Part shown: piece by piece, positions 8,272 through 15,225 of the stretch
Layout of the letters: each line of letters opens with the position of its first letter
Position numbering within the stretch: the stretch's first letter is position 1
Assembly: GCA_029210745.1 (NCBI GenBank)
Contig: JARGFI010000013.1
Location: 1-57,456, forward strand
Length of the DNA: 57,456 nt
Source of the DNA: Desulfuromonadales bacterium
GTDB lineage: Bacteria; Desulfobacterota; Desulfuromonadia; Desulfuromonadales; JAHYIW01
Direction: 5' to 3'
Notes under the pieces: model-generated
Told to the model about the DNA's origin: nothing
Database searches by the model: none
The model's input: only the letters and a program-made list of their open reading frames with translations
Translations under genes and position numbers: made by a program

Positions 8272-8434
8272 TATTGATCATAAAAAGAGCGCGTCCTGGT
8301 CAACGAATCATTTCGCTTAAATTGATTCAACTTGGCGGAGACATTAAACTTAAACGCAATCATAGTTGATAAAATCTTCAGAATTTAGTTTAATGCTGGA
8401 TTGATAGATGTCTTACGCGTATGAAAGGAACAAT

Positions 8435-10177
8435 ATGTCCTTCAGTGGTGATCTCGAACATCTCCCCATCGTCGATGTGATACAATTGATTCATTCGACA
8501 CAGAAAACCGGCACCCTGCGCATAACGAATGGCCGTAGCGAATGTCAACTGGTCTTTGAAAAAGGCTATATCGTCAGCGCCAACCACGCAAACAACAACG
8601 TTCGGATTGGCAACATTCTGGTTAAAAACGGCGCGATAACTGAAGCGCAACTTGAGCAGACCCTGGCTGTGCAATCAGCAGCGGGGGACCGGCGCCAGCC
8701 GCTGATTGCCGCCCTCATTGAAGGGGGTTCAATCAAAAAAGAAGACGCTTTCAAGGGGCTTGAATCCCTTATCCATCTGACCATTGTCCAGATCCTTTCG
8801 TGGCACAAGGGAACCTTTATCCTGGATGTTGAAAGTGGCAATATCGGCGACAATTACCGCTATTTCCCCGAACAGCTTCACGAGGATTTCCTGCTCGGCA
8901 CGCAAGGCGTATTGATGGATGCGTTACGCATCTTTGACGAAAAAATGCGCGATGGCGAACTTGAGGATGGCGTCTGGGCAGACGAGGACCCGGTTGCAAC
9001 GGAAACAGACCTTGATCTTTCAGCAGAGCTTCTGGGACTGGATGAACTCGACAAACTGGAGCGCGCCATCCCTCAGGTCTATGCGGGGCTGCGCGACCAC
9101 CCTCCGCTTGACAGTCAGCGCGAACGGTTGCGGAAACTGTTGACCACGGCCACGGATGAGGAGCGGGAGTGTTTTGATCGATTTCTGAAAACATTCACCG
9201 CCAGTTCAAAAAACAACGTTCACGGGAACGAGGATGCGGGGGGCATCGTTCTCTTCAGTCATGATGAATTGCTTAAATTTGCCGTCACAACCATACTCAA
9301 ACAGCTCGGTTTTCAGGTCTTTGCCACGGGTGACACGACCGATCTTGAATTCATGACCGGACAATATTTATCCAGGGGGTTCATCCCCCTGGTCTTTTTT
9401 GATTCCCCCGTTCGTTGCGGGGATGGTGCAAGCGAAGCGTCCGTTACAGAGCAACGGCGGCACCTTCAGAACACGCATCCCCAGGCAGCCATTGTCCAGC
9501 TGGCATCCCCGACGACCCCGGAGTTTTCACTCCAGGCTTATCGCGACGGGGTTCTGGCGGTAATGCCGCGCCGGGATCAGGATGTTGATATCGATGCAAC
9601 GATTGCGTTTTATCGAACCCTTCAGGAGTTTTCCACGCACTTTATTGAACGTCAGGAGCAACAGCCCTTTGCTCGTTTCAGTCGCTATTGTGACCAGCTG
9701 GAAAAACTGTCGCTGGCACCGGAACTTTCAGCGGCCCTGCTCTCGTTTGTCAGTGAAATGTTTCAGCGCGGCCTGACATTGATTGTTGCCAAAAATGAGT
9801 TGATTGCTGAACGTGGAATCGGGATCAATACACCGCGAGAGGACGGTCCGACACACGCTCCAAAGATCAAACTGCCCCTTGCGGAAGATTCAATTTTTCG
9901 CCAGGCGGTTACAACCGGAAAAACCTTTTATGCCGAGAGCAACGATGCGATTCTTAAAGAATACCTTTTTTCCGTCATCGGCACCCCGCGGACGGAACGT
10001 GTTCTGCTGCTGCCGTTCAAGAGTCGCGGCAGAGTGATTGCGCTGATCTACGCCGACTTTGGTGAGAACGCTCCGACCGCCACCCACATTGGACTACTCA
10101 AGACACTTGCGGATCACGCCGGGCTGGTCCTTGATGAAGCCCTTTTCCGCAAACAGCTTGAAAAGATGACTCATTAA
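8435..10177 (+). CDS. DUF4388 protein with degenerate receiver and GAF-like regions
   Basis: This 580-residue soluble protein begins with a DUF4388 domain (FSGDLEHLPIVDVIQLIH, KTGTLRI), common in Geobacter and myxobacteria and linked to gliding, pili and signalling. A receiver-like fold at about residues 270-390 starts GGIVLFSHDELLKFAV. It keeps the outline of CheY but has no clear acidic pair, so it is probably not phosphorylated. The last 130 residues resemble a GAF domain (LLPFKSRGRVIALIYADF). ATG 8435 is preferred over 8408 because AAAGGA precedes it and DUF4388 proteins start with MSFSG. It lies 39 bp ahead of a PilT-type ATPase, which suggests a role in controlling pilus retraction; this is inference. 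Confidence 0.8.
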   Translation: MSFSGDLEHLPIVDVIQLIHSTQKTGTLRITNGRSECQLVFEKGYIVSANHANNNVRIGNILVKNGAITEAQLEQTLAVQSAAGDRRQPLIAALIEGGSIKKEDAFKGLESLIHLTIVQILSWHKGTFILDVESGNIGDNYRYFPEQLHEDFLLGTQGVLMDALRIFDEKMRDGELEDGVWADEDPVATETDLDLSAELLGLDELDKLERAIPQVYAGLRDHPPLDSQRERLRKLLTTATDEERECFDRFLKTFTASSKNNVHGNEDAGGIVLFSHDELLKFAVTTILKQLGFQVFATGDTTDLEFMTGQYLSRGFIPLVFFDSPVRCGDGASEASVTEQRRHLQNTHPQAAIVQLASPTTPEFSLQAYRDGVLAVMPRRDQDVDIDATIAFYRTLQEFSTHFIERQEQQPFARFSRYCDQLEKLSLAPELSAALLSFVSEMFQRGLTLIVAKNELIAERGIGINTPREDGPTHAPKIKLPLAEDSIFRQAVTTGKTFYAESNDAILKEYLFSVIGTPRTERVLLLPFKSRGRVIALIYADFGENAPTATHIGLLKTLADHAGLVLDEALFRKQLEKMTH

Positions 10178-10216
10178 GAGTACATTGCAAACAACTTTAT
10201 TCCTGCAGGGATCGTT

Positions 10217-11284
10217 ATGGATGCAAAAACATTTAATCAAATTCTTGAAATTGCCTTTCAAAAGAAGGTATCAGACGTACACTTTGAAGTCGACAACCCG
10301 CCTTTTTTTCGCGGGCGGGGTCAGATCATCCGCTCAAAACTTCCCAATCTTGTCCACGAAGACACTGAATTCATAGCCAAGGCCATTCTCGAACAGAACA
10401 ACCGTGAGCTGAACGATTCAGTCAGGGATTTCGACGCATCATACGCGTTAGATAGCGGCGGACGGTTCCGGGTCAGCATCTTTCGTCAGCGTGGTCATTT
10501 CGGCATCGTGATGCGCGTCATTCCTCCACATATCGGCGATTTCAGCGCACTGAACCTGCCGCCGGTTCTCGGTGAAATCACCAAATCCCCGAATGGGCTG
10601 ATCCTGGTCACCGGACCGACCGGAAACGGGAAATCGACGACCATGGCGTCGATGCTCAGTCACCTCAATAATTTTTTCAGTTACAACATCATCACAATTG
10701 AAGATCCGATCGAATTTCTCTTCACATCAAACAAGAGCTGCATTATTCAACGTGAAGTGGGCATCGATACGGACAACTTTGCCACGGCGCTGAAATCCGC
10801 CCTGCGTATGGATCCCGACGTTATCATGGTGGGTGAAATGCGCGACGCGGAGACGATTGACTCCTGTATCAAGGCGGCAGAAACCGGGCATCTGGTCTTT
10901 TCGACCCTCCATACCCAGGGGGCCGTTTCGACGATCAATCGACTGGTCGGCAACTTCCCCCCTGAATCGCAGGATATCATCCGCCAGCGGCTCGCCGATA
11001 TTCTGGTCGCAACGATCTCGCTCCGGCTGATCAAAGACAAGACCGGCGAAAAAATCTTTCCGGTGGTCGAAATCATGCGCACCACGACGACAATCCAGGC
11101 CTGCATTCGTGAAGGCCGCTTGTCCGAGATTGAAAAACACATTGAAGAAGGGCGTTCACAGTACCATATGCAGACCCTCGATCAGCATCTGATTGAACTC
11201 TGTGAACAAGATGTCATTACCATTGAGGAAGCTAAACGTTTCACTCATTCGACTGATCTTGAGCGCAAATTAACGTTCACCTGA
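10217..11284 (+). CDS. PilT/PilU-type pilus retraction ATPase
   Basis: This is a 355-residue hexameric secretion-type ATPase expected to power type IV pilus retraction at the inner membrane. It has Walker A GPTGNGKST (133-141), the Asp box IEDPIEF (161-167), Walker B VIMVGEMRD (202-210) and the His box HLVFSTLHT (225-233). The C-terminal region reads IREGRLSEIEKHIEEG and then YHMQTLDQHL. This is closer to PilU than to PilT, whose AIRNLIRE motif is not seen. Walker A has Asn in place of the usual Ser. Its DUF4388 neighbour is probably co-transcribed. No pilin or assembly genes are nearby. Confidence 0.9.
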   Translation: MDAKTFNQILEIAFQKKVSDVHFEVDNPPFFRGRGQIIRSKLPNLVHEDTEFIAKAILEQNNRELNDSVRDFDASYALDSGGRFRVSIFRQRGHFGIVMRVIPPHIGDFSALNLPPVLGEITKSPNGLILVTGPTGNGKSTTMASMLSHLNNFFSYNIITIEDPIEFLFTSNKSCIIQREVGIDTDNFATALKSALRMDPDVIMVGEMRDAETIDSCIKAAETGHLVFSTLHTQGAVSTINRLVGNFPPESQDIIRQRLADILVATISLRLIKDKTGEKIFPVVEIMRTTTTIQACIREGRLSEIEKHIEEGRSQYHMQTLDQHLIELCEQDVITIEEAKRFTHSTDLERKLTFT

Positions 11285-11314
11285 CAATTCCGCTCTTAGC
11301 AGTAAAGACCTGGT

Positions 11315-12337
11315 GTGTACCTTTCCTTCTTCTGTTTTTCAACCAAACATTTTTTTTGGCTGGTGTTGCTGGTTGCCGTCATTGCGGGAAATAGCCTCTG
11401 GCTGAGTCAATACACGAATCAAACCGTTGCGCCCATCCTCGAATTAAATACCTACGCAGCGGCTTCCGCGACGTTAAACCGAAGCAATCCCTCCCCTTCC
11501 GTCGGCATGACGCACACTGCTCAGGATCCGTCAATCATTGCAAATGAATACAATTTTCACGGTTATCACCGAGATCGTTTGACGCTTGCTGTATCGATTC
11601 CTCGCAATGAACTCAGAACCTATCAGCACGACTACGGCTATCACCAAACCGAGCTTGACGCTCTGACTGAGCAGCGCCAGGCCGCCCTTACGGGGGCCTA
11701 TCAGCATGCGGTCGAATTATTCCTTGACCAGGCTGAGCTGGACAAGATGTCGGCAAAAATCAATCAGGAATTCGACGCAAAGGTTCACTCTTTTTTTGAG
11801 GAACGCGGCTTTAAGTTTCTGTCCGCCCAACTGGTCACTCCCGATCTCCCCGGAATTGTCAGGCGCAATGTTCATCATCTCAAACCGGTTGCCGTAGCAC
11901 TTGACCAGTTAACCGCACAGATGAATTATGCGGCGGAGGATATTCTCCCCACCGCACTCACTCTGGTGCAGACGGCACTCGCCTATCGCAACATTCCGGA
12001 AGTTATTGACCAACGCCACACGGCCGGCATTTACCCGCCACTGGTAACCCTTGCCGAAGGAGCGGGAGACTGCGACAGCAAGACGGCACTGCTTGCGGCG
12101 ATTTTCCTCAACTGGAATGAGATCCGCCTGATCGGCCTGGGCGTGCCTGATCATTATCTGCTGGGGGTTATGAAAAATCCCGGCAAAGGTGATTTGTTTA
12201 TCGAATACCAGGGGATGCCGTACGTTTTGATGGAACCGGCCGGACCGGCATGGCTCCCGGTTGGAGCGGTCAGTGAATATACCTTGCAAACCTTGAATAG
12301 CGGTGGCGAACTGCAGATCGAACCGTTGTCGATTTGA
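11315..12337 (+). CDS. Membrane-anchored transglutaminase-like protein
   Basis: This 340-residue protein has one N-terminal membrane helix (about 12-30) and a large periplasmic part. The C-terminal third carries a papain/transglutaminase-like pattern: Cys253 in GDCDSKTALLAAI, His280 in DHYLLGV and an acidic residue at 307 in YVLMEPAGP. The spacing fits the Cys-His-acid triad of the transglutaminase-like superfamily. The middle is helical and polar. The GTG start at 11315 has only a weak ribosome site. It lies 30 bp after the PilT-like gene and 30 bp before the DUF350 gene, so all four genes may be one transcript. A protease or crosslinking role is possible but unproven. Confidence 0.7.
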   Translation: MYLSFFCFSTKHFFWLVLLVAVIAGNSLWLSQYTNQTVAPILELNTYAAASATLNRSNPSPSVGMTHTAQDPSIIANEYNFHGYHRDRLTLAVSIPRNELRTYQHDYGYHQTELDALTEQRQAALTGAYQHAVELFLDQAELDKMSAKINQEFDAKVHSFFEERGFKFLSAQLVTPDLPGIVRRNVHHLKPVAVALDQLTAQMNYAAEDILPTALTLVQTALAYRNIPEVIDQRHTAGIYPPLVTLAEGAGDCDSKTALLAAIFLNWNEIRLIGLGVPDHYLLGVMKNPGKGDLFIEYQGMPYVLMEPAGPAWLPVGAVSEYTLQTLNSGGELQIEPLSI

Positions 12338-12367
12338 CCCGCACCCCGTAACGGAGGTACAACCCCA

Positions 12368-12919
12368 ATGTTTACTATGCGCCTTGGTTCCAGCCTGCTG
12401 GAGCTTGCACTGATGATTGTCATGTCGGGACTGATTATAGAGGTCATTTACCGGCTTTTTATTAAAGCCAATCCCGACTTTGATATGGAAGAAGAAATCT
12501 GCAAAGGGAATGCCGCAGTGGGGACGTTGATGGCGGCAATCATGGTTTCTGCGGCATTGTTGCTGATGAATGGTCTGGAAGCGTCGGTCACGTCGTTTCG
12601 TCTGGCGCTGAACGCACCGAGCGCGATGGCAACACCACTCTGGCAAGCGGGGCTGCTCATCTGCGGTCATCTGGTTATTTCATTGGCGATTGCCGTGTTG
12701 ACCATTTCTTTTACGTTGCGTCTGTTCGGCAAATTAACTCGAAAAATCAATCCGGAAATGCACTTGGGTAAAATGCTGAAAAATGGCAATCTCGCCGTTG
12801 GCATTCTCCTTTCCGCAGTGGTTTTTATTTCCGCCATCTATGTCGGCGCAGGCGTCAGCTCGGTCACCAAAGCCCTGGTACCGCAACCGCAGGTCGGACG
12901 TATTCAGTTGATGAAATAA
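12368..12919 (+). CDS. DUF350 family membrane protein
   Basis: This 183-residue protein has about five to six hydrophobic helices, built as a duplication. Each half has the DUF350 signature: KGNAAVGTLMAAIMVSA near 43-59 and NGNLAVGILLSAVVFIS near 138-154, each preceded by a charged stretch. DUF350 (YjfL) proteins are inner-membrane proteins of unknown function, often encoded beside transglutaminase-like or spermidine-synthase-like genes. An ACGGAGGT site precedes the ATG. The gene ends 12 bp from the convergent phosphoglycerate mutase gene, and no terminator is visible between them. Confidence 0.85.
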   Translation: MFTMRLGSSLLELALMIVMSGLIIEVIYRLFIKANPDFDMEEEICKGNAAVGTLMAAIMVSAALLLMNGLEASVTSFRLALNAPSAMATPLWQAGLLICGHLVISLAIAVLTISFTLRLFGKLTRKINPEMHLGKMLKNGNLAVGILLSAVVFISAIYVGAGVSSVTKALVPQPQVGRIQLMK

Positions 12920-12931
12920 CCCGGACTATCG

Positions 12932-14143
12932 TTATCCTTTAATCAACCGTGTCATCAACTGATGACCGGGATCAACAACAACACCGGTCGACAACGCCTG
13001 TGTTTCACTGTAGCCAGTAACCGCAACGGGAGATTTGTATTCACCGGACGATCCATACAGCACAAACGGCACCGCGTCACGAGTATGGGTCATTTTAGCC
13101 ACCGGGGTCGGATGGTCGGGGGTCAGCAGAATCCGGAAATCTTCCTTGGCGTTACGCAAACCGTTCAACACGGTCCCGACCACCAGCTCGTCGAACGATT
13201 CTATCGCCTGAATTTTTTCCTTCAGTAGCCCACCGTGCGCCGCTTCGTCGGGTGCTTCAACATGCAGGTAGACAAAGTCGCGGCTTTTCAGCGCCTCAAG
13301 CGCGTATTCAGCCTTGCCGCGATAATTTGTGTCGATATAGCCGGTCGCGCCGGGGACCTCGATCACATCCAGCCCGGCGTAGATGCCAAGCCCCTTGATC
13401 AAATCAACCGCAGAGATCACCGCGCCACCGGACAGGTTAAACTTTGTCGTCAGCTTTTCCATTCGCGGGGCACGTCCATGCCCCCAGAGCCAGATTGAGT
13501 TGGCAGTAAACTGATCGGTCTGCGCCCGCCGCAAATTGACCGGGTGACTGTGGAGCAGGAGTTGAGACGAGGTCATCAGCTGCAGCAGGGTGTCAGCCCC
13601 GTCACCGCTGGGAAGATAGTTATCAACCGGTTGATTGCTGATATCGTGCGGTGGAGTGAAGTGCAGCTGATCCTTCCCCCCGCGCCAGACCATCAGATGA
13701 CGATACGACACTCCCGGATAAAACATGAACTCGTCGCCACCCAGCTCGCCCTGCAACATGGCGATGATTTCAGCGGCCTCTGCCGTAGAGATGTGCCCGG
13801 CTGAAAAATCAGCCATATAGAGCTTGCCGAAATTCGCTTGCAGGTTGACCAGATTGAGGCGGAAGGCAACATCGTCAGGTGCCAGTTTGACCCCCATGCT
13901 GGCCGCCTCAAGCGGTGCCCGCCCACTGTAGCAGGTCGCCGGATCGTAACCGAACACCGACAGGTTGGCAACGTCACTGCCAGGATGGAATGCCTTGGGG
14001 ATGGTTTCCGCCACGCCGGTCAGACCGGTTGCCGCCAGTTCATCCATAACCGGGGTTTTGGCAGCCTGCAGCGGGGTTTGGCCATCAAGTTCAGCAACCG
14101 GTTCATCGGACATGCCGTCGCCAAGTAACACGATGTACTTCAT
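12932..14143 (-). CDS. apgM: Cofactor-independent phosphoglycerate mutase, ApgM type
   Basis: The protein interconverts 3- and 2-phosphoglycerate in glycolysis and gluconeogenesis with a metal-dependent phosphoserine mechanism. The 403 residues belong to the archaeal-type ApgM branch of the alkaline phosphatase superfamily. The metal site begins LLGDGMSD (6-13). The catalytic serine is probably Ser56 in HPGSDVANL. Later metal ligands lie in VEAPDEAAHGG and LTPDHPTP. ATG 14143 is chosen over the GTG six bases upstream because GAGG stands five bases before it and family members begin MKY. The gene is 26 bp downstream of xerD on the same strand. Confidence 0.93.
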   Translation of the reverse strand: MKYIVLLGDGMSDEPVAELDGQTPLQAAKTPVMDELAATGLTGVAETIPKAFHPGSDVANLSVFGYDPATCYSGRAPLEAASMGVKLAPDDVAFRLNLVNLQANFGKLYMADFSAGHISTAEAAEIIAMLQGELGGDEFMFYPGVSYRHLMVWRGGKDQLHFTPPHDISNQPVDNYLPSGDGADTLLQLMTSSQLLLHSHPVNLRRAQTDQFTANSIWLWGHGRAPRMEKLTTKFNLSGGAVISAVDLIKGLGIYAGLDVIEVPGATGYIDTNYRGKAEYALEALKSRDFVYLHVEAPDEAAHGGLLKEKIQAIESFDELVVGTVLNGLRNAKEDFRILLTPDHPTPVAKMTHTRDAVPFVLYGSSGEYKSPVAVTGYSETQALSTGVVVDPGHQLMTRLIKG

Positions 14144-14169
14144 TTTCACCTCATTGTTACCACGCGATA

Positions 14170-15057
14170 TTATCCGCGTGGGTGATATTGTTCATGAATG
14201 CGCCGCAACCGCTCACGGGTCACGTGCGTATAAATCTGCGTTGTTGAAATATCCGCATGGCCAAGCAGCGTCTGCACCGCACGCAGATCAGCTCCATTTT
14301 CAAGCAGGTGGGTCGCAAATGAATGGCGCAATGTGTGCGGGGTAATGTTCTTGAAAATCCCCGCTTCGCGTGCGCGGCGCTTTATAATCTTCCAGAAGCC
14401 CTGGCGTGTCAAGCCATGTCCTGAGCGATTGAGAAATAAATAAAGACTGCCGGTACCTTTTTCCAGCTTTGGTCGAACCAACGTCAGGTAATCACGTACT
14501 TCCGTTATCGCCATCTCCCCCATTGGCACCAGACGCTGTTTGCTTCTTTTTCCAAATGCCGTCAGATAGCCAACGTCCAGTTGCAGGTCACCACACTTCA
14601 GACCGATCAGCTCCGATACCCGCAACCCTGTCGCGTAGAGGACTTCGAGCATCGCCCGATCGCGCAACGCCATCGGTTCATTCCCTTGAGGCGCGGCAAG
14701 CAACCGTTCGACTTCGGTTGGAGCCAGGGCATACGGTAACGAGCGCATACTTTTCGGCGCACTGACCTGAAGTGTCGGGTTGGTTGAGGAATGTTTTTCA
14801 GCGAGCAGGAATTTATGAAACATCCGCAATGAAACCAGAACTCGTGCCCGCGAGCGCGGCGCCAGCCCTTTGTCTTTGAGATAACCGAGAAAGCGTAAAA
14901 CAATCGCGGGGGTCACCTCATTGACGGTCGTTAGCGGGATACTGCCGAGGAAATCGAGATAGCGGGTCAGGTCACGCCCGTAGGCTTCCAGGGTGTTTTT
15001 TGACAGACCCTTCTCAACCGTCACATAATGAAGAAAAATATCAAGATACTGATCCAT
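14170..15057 (-). CDS. xerD: Tyrosine recombinase XerD
   Basis: XerD resolves chromosome dimers at dif with its partner XerC. The 295 residues have the SAM-like N-terminal DNA-binding domain and a catalytic domain with all six expected residues: Arg146, Lys170, His241, Arg244, His267 and nucleophile Tyr276. The HTLRHSFATHLLENGADLR and LLGHADISTTQIYTHV blocks are closer to XerD than XerC. No mobile-element signs flank it, so a housekeeping role is likely. The ATG at 15057 lies only five bases from the terminal repeat of a MITE-like element, and no good Shine-Dalgarno site is visible. The element may therefore supply its leader. Confidence 0.9.
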   Translation of the reverse strand: MDQYLDIFLHYVTVEKGLSKNTLEAYGRDLTRYLDFLGSIPLTTVNEVTPAIVLRFLGYLKDKGLAPRSRARVLVSLRMFHKFLLAEKHSSTNPTLQVSAPKSMRSLPYALAPTEVERLLAAPQGNEPMALRDRAMLEVLYATGLRVSELIGLKCGDLQLDVGYLTAFGKRSKQRLVPMGEMAITEVRDYLTLVRPKLEKGTGSLYLFLNRSGHGLTRQGFWKIIKRRAREAGIFKNITPHTLRHSFATHLLENGADLRAVQTLLGHADISTTQIYTHVTRERLRRIHEQYHPRG

Positions 15058-15061
15058 AACT

Positions 15062-15225
15062 AGGAGCCTGTCCGAGAATAAGGGCCGCAGCGAAAATCCA
15101 GAAGTTTGAGGGCAGATTTTAGCTCATTTGCAGCCTCATAGCCGTAGCTATGGGGCAAAAAGGAGCTGAAATATGAGCCAAACAGCTGGGTTTGCAGCCG
15201 GTCATTCATTCTCGGACAGGCTCCT
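15062..15225. mobile_element. MITE-like palindromic element between glnD and xerD
   Basis: A perfect 17-bp inverted repeat, AGGAGCCTGTCCGAGAA at 15062-15078 and its complement at 15209-15225, bounds 164 bp. The interior is a long imperfect palindrome centred on CATAGC-cgta-GCTATG (15137-15152). There is no coding capacity, and no clear target-site duplication. The size, terminal repeats and folded interior fit a miniature inverted-repeat transposable element moved by a transposase encoded elsewhere. The right repeat forms the last glnD codons; the left repeat ends five bases before the xerD ATG. Confidence 0.7.

Noticed and set aside
11909-12670. 253-codon minus-strand open frame
   Set aside because: Antisense to the transglutaminase-like and DUF350 genes; Arg/Gln/His-rich with no motif.
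15062-15225. Rho-independent terminator or attenuator of glnD
   Set aside because: The interior is far longer than a terminator, no T-tract follows, and perfect terminal repeats bound the whole; a mobile element explains it better.
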